This document shows, piece after piece, positions 1 through 9,890 of a stretch of 64,000 nucleotides of DNA (positions within the stretch are counted from its first letter, which is position 1; each line of letters starts with the position of its first letter). Source of the stretch: Todiramphus chloris collaris (Eukaryota > Chordata > Aves > Coraciiformes > Alcedinidae); NCBI GenBank assembly GCA_025345505.1, contig JANVCC010000013.1, forward strand, positions 647,215 through 711,214, in the 5' to 3' direction. Both the position numbers and the translations under genes were made by a program. The notes below the pieces were generated by a model. It ran no database searches and was not told the origin of the DNA. It saw only the letters and a program-made list of their open reading frames with translations.

Positions 1-1149
1 GAAACCCAGAGGCAGGCAGAGATTTGTGGCACCAAAGAGGGGGAATACAGACAGGAATGAATAGTGGGAGGCGAGGGAAGAATACTAGATTGAAAGATAA
101 AAAATAGAAATACAGAAAAAGAGAGACTTACCCCAAAACTTTCCACACGGGATTTCCCCAAACCTTATCCTGAAAAATCTTGTTTCTAAATTTAACAAGG
201 ATTTGTGTGACTCCAGAGCTGTCTGTTTTGTCCAACAATATCATCAGCTCTAATAAAAACTGTGTCCTGCTCGACTCATTTGCCACATTTATTTTTAATT
301 CACCACATCAGGCTACTACTACTGCTATCACCAACAGCCCCTTCACTCTTCACATAGGTTCAGTATTTTCCTCCAAATCACAGGGAGCAACAAGCAGTCA
401 TAAGAGCAAGTAAGACTTTTTCCTGTAACAAAAAGCAAACTAAAGGTAGTTTTTATGATACCAATCAAACTTCCAAACACTAGCTTTTTGCAGCACTGGT
501 CCCAAGTCTGCAGAAAAGATGACTTGGTGCTGTTGCTTCCACTATGTCCTTTTGCAAGGTGGCACAGAGACCTCCTGCTGCAGCCAGGAAGATACAGAGA
601 CACTGGTAAAGAGCAAGACACACAAGCTGGAACACTGTTTCACTGTACTGGGAATAACCTGCAGGGTCTAGAGAGTGGGAGCTGATATCATGGTGGGACG
701 CCTGTTGATCAAGGAATGACTTAGTATGTACCACGCTGGAGGGAGCATGATATAGGATTAACAGCAAGACCAGGGATATTACCAAGGCTCTGTCAGTATG
801 GTAAATCTTGGTGGAAAAAGCCTGGAAAGGATGGGAATTCTGCATAGATGCTGAACAAGTGCTGGGACTTACGGATGCTCTTGAATGGAAAAAGAGGGGG
901 TCGAATCAAATGGAAGGCCCTTCATAGATGCAGCAGCACTGCCAGATGAGGAGTTTTGAGCACAGGTAAGGCTGCAGATTGGTTTAAATGTTGTCTTCTC
1001 CTGACTCAGCCTCCAGACTGCAGTGTTCTGACAATCCATCTGAATTCACTGCTCTGTCGGGGGGACCTGCTGCTGGCCTGGCAGCAGGTGCAGATAACCA
1101 AGTTCATTGGGCTGTCTGGATAACGTGGCCAGGTACCACTTGACCCCAT
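1..1149. other. Unassigned left edge, probably intron 1 of the minus-strand gene
   Basis: No exon, RNA gene or repeat could be recognised here. The short open frames on both strands have no conserved motif. Because a retroviral protease starts just to the right on the plus strand, part of this stretch could be decayed gag sequence, but I see no zinc-knuckle (CCHC) pattern that would support it. It lies downstream of the first exon at about 8.0 kb on the minus strand, so the simplest reading is intron. Confidence 0.4.
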
Positions 1150-3330
1150 CTACATTATGCCCTAATGGATACTGGTGCTCAGTGACCCTTATTGCCCCTG
1201 TGTAGCAGCAATGAATGAGTAGTTACAGGGTAGGTGGGGAAGACACATGCCTACCTCCAGTAGAAGGGAGCCTCAGTTTGAATAGACAAGACTGGTAGCC
1301 CTTACCTGTTGCCATCACTCCTACTATTGCTGTCCTCCTTGGGCTTGACTTTTTTGACCACTGTAGATGGATAGATGAGACCTGAAGGCACTGGGCTTTC
1401 AGTACAGGCAGTGTGCTTTGTAAAGGAGGGAACCACCTACAGGACTCTCACTGATCCCATCAATATTGCACACACTAGGATACACCCAGTTCTTCTTCCT
1501 TTAGCAAAGCAAATGCTAAAAGGGGTATTGAAATGATTAAGGGGCCACTGATGAGATTTAAAAAGTAATTGGTAGCTGATTCCCTGGTAAAACAAGAGGA
1601 GGGAGGCTCTCAAACATATTTACATTGCAACAGTCCTGTTCAGCCTGTCCAGAAGCTTACTGGAGAATGGCAGCTAACAAAAGCTGTCAGAGCCTTGAAT
1701 GATGTAGCTGCTTCATTAGCTGCTGTAGTTCCAGGTGCACTGCAGCTCTTGTATGAGGCAGAAGTCAAAAAATACACCTGGTATGTTACAACTGATGTTG
1801 CAAATGATTTCTTTTCAACCCCTCTGGCTGAAGGAGCAAGATCCCAACGGCCTTTACCTGGAATGGTGTGCAATTGGCTGTTGCAAGGTGTGGAAACCCA
1901 GCCCTACCGTCTGTCGTGGGATCACCCACAAAACATCAAAGCAGCCTATCTCTTGAGAATTTCTCCACTGCACTGATGATGTATTCATTAGAGGAAAAAT
2001 TCTTGAAGCAGTACTAAGTAATGAGCAACAGGTAATCTTTATCTTTCCCAACTTGAACGGATTAGTCTGTGGCCAGCAAATCAACAATATGAGGAAGACT
2101 GAACTCTGCTGGCTATAAAATGCCCCAGCATATGATGAGTTATATGCTGAAAATAACCACTGGCGTTTGTTTACTGATTACTTCTGTAAAACCACAGCAG
2201 GAACCGGGGCACTGAGAAGCTTGGAGCCTCTCCACAGTGGAGGCTGCCACCTGCAAAGGGACAAGAGGCTGTCATCAGTTTTCAGAACTGATGGACTTTG
2301 GAGTCACCTCGAAACGTGCTGAGGAGCATCACTGGCCCTGAGTGTACAGACACAAAGACTCCTGAGTGATCACTAATGTAATACAGAACTGGTTCAAAGA
2401 CTGGAATCATGATAACCAACAGCAGTGAGGAGAAACACTTTCAGCAGCAGAGGAATGGAAACTAATACAACAGCTACTCAGAGAAACATCTACTTGAACA
2501 CAGGGTGTTAATGTGTATATCTAAAATTCAAAGGTAATCTGAGAAGCATAATAACCAGGCTGACCAGCTAGCTCAATTTGCCAGCATAGATTTAGGGTGT
2601 GAGCACAAAGGAAAGCTATTTTTAGCCGGGTGCGTCCACAAAACTGCTCTTCACATATTGTAGAAAAGCTTGTCTTAGGAAGCCACAGTGCAAGCAACCA
2701 GGCGGTGTGAGATCTTTGGAAAAATCACAACACACATGGAAAGTATGAATGATAAACCAGTAATGTGTGATGGGAGAAAGGGAAGTTTGAAGAAACATGG
2801 CAAGTAGATTTGTCCCCTTCTCTCCAGCAGCACTGTTGGGTGCTGTGTCCTCACAGTGGCAAAGCTAGAAACAGATTGCTAAAGGCTTTTCTACTTGCAA
2901 AACAGATATAGGCAGCACCCTAGACAGAACAAATATATGTGTTGGTATGGTGGAATGCAGCCTTGGCTAGACTCAGATAGCAGAAGTCATTCCAAAACCA
3001 TGGCTGTTCAAGAATGAGGGGAAGACTGTGGTGCAGAGTGGGTGTGTCATATTCCTTTTAATCCCCAGGTTTCTGGAAAGGTGGACTGGTACAATGGCTT
3101 ACTTCAAACTGCACTCCGGGCAAAGGGAATCTCACTTCTATGAAGCTGAGGGCAGCTAGTTAACATAGAAGTAGGAAGCTGTCAGAGCAGCTCTGCAGAA
3201 AACCATTTACTCCAAGTTCAGGTAGGTGACAAAGTACCAGCCAGGCCTGGGGACACCAGAATTGAGACACAAATTTGTGTTTATTCTCCTGCAGGAGGAT
3301 AATCCCTAAGGAAAGGGGTCCTTATCACTT
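1150..3330 (+). pseudogene. Endogenous retrovirus pol remnant (PR-RT-RNase H-IN)
   Basis: This is a decayed retroviral pol whose pieces lie in the canonical order on the plus strand. Protease: an LMDTGAQ active-site motif at 1162-1182, followed directly by a stop, and an AVLLGLDFF segment near 1330-1355. Reverse transcriptase: an NSPVQPVQK/WQL-type segment and a palm-like segment at 1640-1900. RNase H: an LFTD segment (Asp codon 2176-2178) and an HNNQADQLA segment near 2540-2570. Integrase: WQVD with Asp codon 2807-2809, and SGKVDWYNGL with the acidic codon at 3084-3086. Frames change repeatedly and stops are common, so no protein can be made. The domain order and motifs are seen directly. 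The class (perhaps ERV-L/class III-like) is inference and unsure. No flanking LTR pair was found. The element is antisense to the presumed host gene. Confidence 0.88.
1569..1976 (+). pseudogene. Retroviral reverse transcriptase fragment (longest open piece of the ERV)
   Basis: A 135-codon open stretch matching the fingers and palm of retroviral reverse transcriptase. It shows the approach NSPVQPVQK, then WQLT...RALND, then a TDVANDFFSTPL segment holding the first catalytic aspartate. After a frame change it reaches an Asp-Asp pair (codons at 1974-1979, read as CTDDVF), where the family's active-site box is expected. The thumb and connection domains that should follow are missing: RNase H begins only about 200 bases later. 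The open frame starts and ends without native signals, so it is a relic and not a gene. Confidence 0.82.
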
Positions 3331-4195
3331 GAGGACCAGGAACTCCCTACTAGGTGTCTTTGGAATAGTGATAATGAAATTAAATATGTGCTGTTATATA
3401 TGATAAATAATCTTATTTTACTTGCTAAACAATGCCATGTGTTTTGGAGACACAAGCCTTATGTCTTTACATGCAAGATGTATGTCCAAACAGTTCCTAG
3501 GTACATGTTGCTTGGCCAAAAATGTTCGGGACGTGAACTGGGCAAGGTTTCAGCAGCAGGGGGCTGCAGGATGCCCCATCCAGGAAGAGACCATGAACTG
3601 CTCTGTGCCATTTACAGTCATGTTACATAGGCACTGACACTGATAGTGTGCACCAAACCTTCAACTGCTCAGAAGAGCACAGAATATTCCTGCTTGAACA
3701 CACATAAGAAAAAGCACCAGCAAGCAGGGACAGGAGACACAGGAGGAGATGGCTTGAGAGACTTGCAGAGGAAGACACTAGAGAGGAGACGTGGCTGGAA
3801 AGGTGTACTCTGGGCAGGAGAGGTTGATACCGACAGGGTACGTTCCTGTGGGACTGCAGCTATAAGCCAACCACATCAGGGCAAGGACACCCCTGAGGGA
3901 CTGTGGCCATGGGCCACTCACATGAGAGCAGCAGCAGCCCTGAGGGACCATGAAGTAGCCTCACTGGGGCTGGGACACTGAGAGGCAAAGAGGAGCAAAG
4001 GAAAAGCAGCAGGAAGCAATGAGGAGCATCAGAAACCACAAGGCATACAACCTTCCTGCTCTGCCCATCACCCCACTGAAGAAGCAAGGGCTGGGCTGAG
4101 CATAACCTGCAGCAAAAACCAGGGAAGCTGAGATGGGGTGGGTAGGAGCATTTGGCTAAAGTTGAGTGAAGCAAAGGAGGAGGGCCTTGAAGGTT
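3331..4195 (+). other. Possible 3' non-coding tail of the same ERV
   Basis: The sequence right after the integrase remnant, especially 3700-4190, is rich in G and A and contains phrases such as 'cccctgagggactgtggcc' and repeated 'gagggac' blocks. These resemble the non-coding stretch between pol and the 3' LTR in some avian retroviruses. Two overlapping open frames on the plus strand (3646-3981) and one on the minus strand carry no protein motif. No 3' LTR follows, so the element is truncated or too diverged to see. The assignment rests on position and composition only. Confidence 0.35.
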
Positions 4196-7100
4196 TGCTT
4201 GATCATTTTCTTTCTCTCAATTGCCAAATCCATTATTAGAAGTTTGTGCTCACCAACAGCAAGCTCATTTAAACAAAAAGTTCCCTGAGTTGAGACTGTT
4301 TTGCTCATAACATTCTCTCAAAACACTTTTGCTACACTCCAAAGAGCAAGATCCTGTGCCAGAGCACGGAAAAGCAGTCTGTCTAAAAGAAAGAGGCTTG
4401 CCCCTGGCAACATGATCTTAAATGATGAAGACTATTATTACCGTGTTTCACTGACACAGCTGTTGCCCAATGAAATGCAAGCTGATTGCAGTGAGAAGCT
4501 CAAGACAGCAAGAGTTAAAACAGGGCCCTTTCTCGGGCACAGGCGTCCGACCCTATCACATGCACCAGGGTAACATCAGGAAAATATTGAAATTGGTCTT
4601 GGCTGGACAGCAGTGGGCTGAGTCACATATAACTCCTGCCAAGTTAAAGCACTGTATCTACGGAAAGCTTAAGGATTGTTGCAGTGATGTCATTTTGATG
4701 TAGCAGTGCAGTGGCCATTTTATATAAATAACAACACAAGAGAAAACCCAACTCTGAGCCATTTCAAATTAGAAAGATGGAGAAAAGTGTGCTGCGCTTC
4801 TCTAGTTCCTGCTGCCATGTACGCACACTAGCACTGCTACTAAAATTGTTCAACTGAAAGCTGTGTGGTTGTTCAGCTTGTTGGGGTTGTGTTGTGTTTT
4901 GTTTTGTTTTTAATCATACTTAAAAGGCAAACAACTTTAGAGCCCCCAAAGCATAGATCAGTATCCAGGAGTCCCTGCACCACCTCCCTGCCCTAGCTGA
5001 AAGCCCCATCTACTAGACTGCACCCCGGCTCATTTCACCATCTTTCATCCAACTAGTCATTTTTCTTAATGCTGACTTGCCTCAACAAGAAGTCAGGGGC
5101 ACAAGCGCTTCCTTCCCTTTGCTCCTAGCTCTAAAATTGCAGCAGTCTTACAAAGAAGGGATCTCCACCTCAGGCTACTGATTTTGCAACATAGATAACC
5201 TCAGTTTCCAGCATGTATTTTGCTCACCTCGGAGTGTTGACAACCACAACTGTTAACTCGTGACAACTGTGTTTCAATCGACAAGCTCTAATCAATTCTT
5301 GCAAAGGATACTTTAAAGCATCTATTCCCGCAGTCCTCAATAAACAGACAGCTTTTTATGCCTTACTTTTTCTACAGTAGATAAGGGAGACTTTTTGAGC
5401 CTTGTGTCTGCTGCTCATCTTGTATGGATTTTTTTGTTTAATTCTCCCTCTGCTGTGCTGTGCTCTTCATATAAATTGTACAGAAGATCTGCTGCCTAAT
5501 ACTTTTTCATTTGTATTTTGAAAACTAGATGCCCATAATTAGACACTGGGTGAACATGGTGGTTTTGCAGATATAAGATGGTTGAGTTGGTCTCACACCT
5601 CGCCACCAACCAAAGCAGGAAGCCTCCTGCCCTCTCCTTCCCTGCCCCCACCTCATTTCCACTCCCCAGTGTTCAGCCCTGCCACTCCCTTGCAGTGGCT
5701 CTGACACTCATCAAACATTCCGCGGAGCAAACTAAACGACCAGATTATTCATCTTGATAAATCAGCAGATGACTAATCCCAGTACAGGCCCCAGTGGGCA
5801 CCAGACCAAACACAGGAGGACAGAAATGGAAAGATCCCACTCCTCAGCAGGGGCAAGCTGTCAGACTGCCTATAGAAACTGATGATATAAAACTCAAGTT
5901 TGATCTTTCATCTGGATCCAGTGCCAATGATATCTAAATTCCAGCTCTGCCTGACTTGCAGAGCTCATACTTGGCAAATGACACAATGCTTGAATACCAG
6001 TTTTGAGGTTAAAACTGCAAGGTCTTTCTCTAAGCAAGTTCAAATAACAAAGTTCATCCTTGCTTAACAATACATTCAAATCCCATGACATGTTGAACAT
6101 TGTTTTAACACTAACAGCTTTCATGTGCCTAAAATGGATGATCCCATAAGAAGTTCTCAGTCCAGAGCACAGACTCATACACTTGAATGATGGAAACAAG
6201 CAGTCCCAGTGAAACCAGTTACCTCCAAGCCACCGTATGACAGCTGTACATCTTATAAGATCCTTAACCTCCTATAACAGTTCTGAAAATTCAGACTACA
6301 GACAACCTATCAACAGTGAAACTGAAATGTTCAGAAGTGAGTAATTCAGGTTTTGCCTTTATTTTAATCTAAAACTGCATCACCACAAAAGTGAAACTCC
6401 TCTGCAGGGCCCCACCCTCCCCAGGCTAACCTTCTCAACAGGTTTTTGAATTCTTACGCATTTTGTTTAAGGAAGAAGTATCCAAACTACCATCTATTTG
6501 GTTTGCATTATCAGCACTAAGCAGTGCCCAGATAAATTAACCAGCTTTTTAAGGGCAACCTTAAAACGTAGCATCAATTTCCCCAGAATTCAAAGCAAAA
6601 CCCCAGAGGGCAGTTTTTGCACACCTTGAAGCAGAAACCAGACCGACTCTCTTCACCTCCAAGCTTTTTGGCAAAAAGTTTAGAAAGGCTATTTTTGAGT
6701 GACTCAAAATACATCCACATCTTAAAAGCATCACACTAAAATGCTGTCCATGACCATGAGGACTCCTTGAAGAGGTAGAGGAGCAAGTTTTCCATATAAG
6801 TAGTAAGATCATGTCTAAATGTTATCAGCCTCTATCACCTGTCTGTTTTAAAGACAGTTACTGTAAAATTGTACTGTTTTTCCAAGAGCTCAGGATTCCT
6901 AACTTAGCAGTTAAAACCACAGCAGAGGAAATAAATTCAAACAGGTTTGATACCAACTGCTTATCTGGCATCCTGCATGTAGTACCTACAGCTTCCATTC
7001 AAACCTAGGAAAATGTATTTTTTAATTCTCTTTTACAGTGAAAAGACAGATATTTAAGTTTTGAGGTGTTACTTTTACAAAGCACCTGAAAGAAAGTATC

Positions 7101-7430
7101 TAGGCATGGCGCTGAATATGCTTACCAACAGAGTTTAAAAAGTTTCTTAGAAATGAGTCATGTAAATGGGAAGTGACAATTTGCACAGCATATTCCAGTT
7201 TAGGAGTCTTCCTCTTGAAAATAAAGCCTTGATATTGGGAACTTTGCTACTTTGCTCCCCTGCCCAAACTGTTTCCTTATGCTAAATATCAATGTGTTAT
7301 TACTATATACACAGTGTTTTGCTCAGCATTCCAGAAAATCATCCCTCATACACACTGAAGCCATGAGAAGCTTCCCAGAAAACACACTGGTGTCTTTTAC
7401 GCTGCTGTTTTGCCATAATAAATATATATA
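4196..7430. other. Unassigned, probably intron 1 of the minus-strand gene
   Basis: About 3.2 kb with no recognised exon or interspersed repeat. The region near 4870-4912 is rich in T and G. Short open frames (for example 5894-6199 minus and 6561-6812 minus) show no domain and no convincing splice context. Ordinary intronic sequence is the best description. Confidence 0.4.
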
Positions 7431-7432
7431 TT

Positions 7433-7472
7433 TAAAAAAAAAAAAAAAAATCAACAACAACAACAACAAACC
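7433..7472. repeat. A-tract plus (CAA)n simple repeat
   Basis: An adenine run of about 17 bases is followed by roughly six CAA triplets. It sits about 300 bases left of the CpG island, inside the presumed intron. An AATAAA-like string lies just before the A-run, but no transcript end can be argued from this alone. Confidence 0.9.
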
Positions 7473-7725
7473 AAGCTATCGTGTCTTTCTGCTGAGTAAC
7501 TAACTATCTGATGCCCTGAAATTGCCGCTAATTCCCCTTTCTTTCCTAAAATGGAAGCCGAGCTCCAGCAGAGCTCCCGTCCCCTAAACCCCTTCCAAAG
7601 CCCTTTCAAAGACCCGCCCTTGTATCTAAGGGCCCTCACCGAAGAGTTTAAAAACAGGACAGGGTTTGCAGTGCGGGAGGCGGGCAAAAAGCTCAGGAAT
7701 AGTATTCCAGTTAGTCAAAATGGAG

Positions 7726-7741
7726 AAAAAAAAAAAAAAAA
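7726..7741. repeat. Adenine homopolymer (16 A)
   Basis: A run of 16 adenines at the left edge of the CpG-rich block. It marks the abrupt change from AT-rich intron to GC-rich promoter sequence. Confidence 0.9.
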
Positions 7742-8003
7742 GCCAAAGGAAAATCACACAAACAACCCAAAAAAGGGTTGAAGGGAGAGAGCGCCGTTTC
7801 CCCGTCCCGGGCAGAGTCAGGCAGCCGGAGCCCGGGGACCCGCCCGGCTCTCTCCCGAGCTCCTGGTGCCTCCGGGGCCTCCCCGCCGCCACCCTCCCTC
7901 CTCCGCTCCGAGTCCCCCGCCCCGGGGGCCAGAGGGCAGGGGAGCGGTCCCTCCCCGAGCCCAGAGGGGCTCCGCGGCGGTACCCCTGCCCGTCCCTCCT
8001 CAC

Positions 8004-8064
8004 CTCTGACGGGGACGAGGACTGCAAGGAGCAGCAGCAAGGGAAGGATCCTCCAGCGTCTCAT
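8004..8064 (-). CDS. First coding exon of an unidentified secreted or membrane protein (signal peptide)
   Basis: On the minus strand a start codon at 8064-8062 in good context (gcagccATGa, purine at -3) opens 20 codons. They begin MRRWR, continue with the hydrophobic core ILPLLLLLAVLV and end PVR. One further base then precedes GAG|GTGAGG, a near-consensus splice donor with GT at 8003-8002. This is a classic signal peptide: positive n-region, leucine-rich core, and a cleavage site probably encoded in exon 2. The exon ends in phase 1, a pattern common in genes for immunoglobulin-like and other cell-surface receptors, but that does not identify the gene. The rest of the gene must lie left of the window. 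An open frame continues past the donor through the GC-rich block, but it is best explained by high GC. I do not recognise the protein. Confidence 0.72.
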
Positions 8065-8480
8065 GGCTGCCCGCCCCACACAGCCAGTCCGCCGCCTGAC
8101 AGCCGCTCCTGACACCCGCAGCAGCAGCCGGTCCCTCCCGGCCGGAGGGCGGCCCCGCACCGCGCCCCGGGGCTGGGTGTACGCAGCGGAACACGCCCAG
8201 ACCGCCGCGCTGCCAGGCCGGGCGCTGTGCCGCTGCCGCGGAGAGGAGGACGAGGAGTGTGAGGGTAGCCCAGCCCCTCCCGTCCCGTCCGGTCCGGGCG
8301 GCGGCAGGACTCCCCGCCACACATCACGGAGGCGGGGGGATGGATTGGAGCGGAGCCTCCCCAGCTCTCCTCGGGGCGCGGAGGTGGGGCCGCCGTTACC
8401 CGCCGCGTGCCCCTCGCTCCCGGGCGGTGGTGGAGCCGCGTTCCCCGGCGGGCTGGAGGCGTCGGGCTGACAGGAGCCGT
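8065..8480 (-). other. Presumed 5' UTR and core promoter of the signal-peptide gene
   Basis: GC-rich sequence directly upstream of the start codon on the minus strand. Long open frames run through it on both strands (for example 7778-8470 plus, 8061-8633 minus). Their products are low-complexity runs of Pro, Arg, Ser, Gly and Ala, as expected from GC bias. Exon boundaries within the UTR, if any, cannot be seen. Confidence 0.5.
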
Positions 8481-8560
8481 GTTTCCTGCATAGGTCAGGC
8501 CGAGTCCTCCCGGCTCGGACGGGCTGGAGAAGGAGCGGGGCTTCGGGGCATGCAGATAGG

Positions 8561-9350
8561 TGCTGCTCAGCCCAGACAAAGTTGCCCCTAAAGGAGTCCC
8601 CGTTTTCTGCACGAAATGAGCTCCAGGGCTCAAACACCGGCCACAGGTTTAAGTAGGGATGCCTGCTCTTAACACCGCAGACCTCTCATCATCTAGATGC
8701 TCTCTTCTGCTTTTCCTCAGGAAAAGTTACTCCATACTAAGAACGCTGGAACACTTAGTAATCTTGCCCATTACAAACCTACTTTTTCTCTGTTTGGACA
8801 GAAAATTGTTAAAGTTGCTTTCAGTTTTGTATTTGCAAGTGACGGGGCATATACGACAAAAAAAACCTTTCCCAAATCCCAAGTTTCCACTTGCCCAGTA
8901 TGTGCTGGTTATTGACTGCATAATAAATAAAGTGATGCATGTCATGTGACCTAGAAGGTTACTGGTAGTATGCAGCTGAGATGGATTCACAGGTCATAGG
9001 CCTACACCTTCCTCAGAAGTCTATGCCTCATCTCTGGCCTTTGTAGGATCTCGAAGGCTTTGAAAAGTGGAAAGACATAGAGTTAGTGAATCACTGTGAC
9101 CAGTTCATAAATTGATGGTATTCTCTTTCGCAGTACTAGGGCAAGTAATTTTTAGATTTAACCTGATGCAATAAAGAGTTTAACTGTAATAATAAACTTA
9201 AACACACTTATTCTTAAAATCATGCTGTGTTTTAAATTGAGGATAAGCTTTTCCATTAAAGTATCTGAGTTTTGCAGGAGTAATAGTGGAGCCAACATTA
9301 CATTGTTGATAGCATCTTCCTTTTTTTCTCGACTCCAAACCTAGAAGGTA
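8561..9350. other. Intergenic, nothing recognised
   Basis: AT-rich DNA upstream of the CpG island relative to the minus-strand gene. Open frames are short and lack motifs. Distal promoter elements could lie here but none stands out. Confidence 0.45.
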
Positions 9351-9351
9351 A

Positions 9352-9890
9352 TAATAGAAAATCAGGTTGGAAGGGACCTCAAGGATCATCTGGTCCAACA
9401 TTTTCCTTGGCAAAAGTACAGCCTAGAGAAGATGGCCCAGCACTCTGTCAAGCTGAATTTTCAGTGTCCAATATTGAGGAATTCACTGCTTCCCTGGGGA
9501 GATTACTCCAATGGCTGATTGTTCAAAATCAAAAAATTTGATTTGTGTCCAATCAGAATCTCCCAGGACTATACTTGTACCCATTACCTCTCATCTTTTC
9601 CACGTGACTCCTAGTAAAAAGGGAGCCTCCACCTTCTTTGTAGCCACCCATTAAATACTGGAACATGGTAAGAAGGTCTTCCCCAAGCCTTCTTTTCTCA
9701 AGCCTGAACAAACCAAATTCTCTCAACCTTTCCACATACGACCAGCTTCTGAGTCCGTCCTTTTATCATCTTTGTGACCCTTCTCTGGAACCTCTCCACC
9801 CTGTCCACAGCTTTTTTGCATAGTGGGGACCAAAACTGAAGACAGTATTCCAGGTGTGGCCAGCACAGAGTAGAGTGGGATAATGATGTT
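9352..9890 (-). mobile_element. CR1 LINE, 3' part, antisense orientation
   Basis: Read on the plus strand, the block opens with 'ggttggaagggacctcaag', the conserved end of the CR1 3' UTR, and runs back into the reverse-transcriptase C-terminus. Minus-strand translation of 9698-9901 gives a WPHLEYCLQFWSP / [13 protein letters not shown] segment typical of CR1 ORF2, and 9553-9735 gives the following RLREFGLFRLEKRRL segment. It is 5' truncated, as most CR1 copies are. Several frame changes mark it as old. Confidence 0.92.

Larger units (their letters stand above)
7780..8560 (-). promoter_or_regulatory. CpG island promoter
   Basis: This block is dense in CpG and GC, in sharp contrast with the AT-rich DNA on both sides. 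It contains several GGGCGG/CCCGCC-like GC boxes and no convincing TATA box, as in a dispersed-start, broadly active vertebrate promoter. It overlaps the start codon at 8062-8064 (minus), so transcription to the left most likely begins between about 8100 and 8550. A divergent plus-strand transcript is possible, but no coding exon on that side was found. The exact start site cannot be read from the sequence. Confidence 0.85.

Noticed and set aside
7778-8470. 230-codon plus-strand open frame in the CpG island
   Set aside because: Pro/Ser/Arg/Gly-rich composition expected from any frame of GC-rich DNA. No motif, and it is antisense to the better-supported exon.
7711-8637. 308-codon minus-strand open frame through the CpG island, containing the signal peptide
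   Set aside because: Only the 20-codon leader plus one base up to the splice donor is gene-like. The rest is low-complexity sequence produced by GC bias, running through the 5' flank and past the donor into presumed intron.
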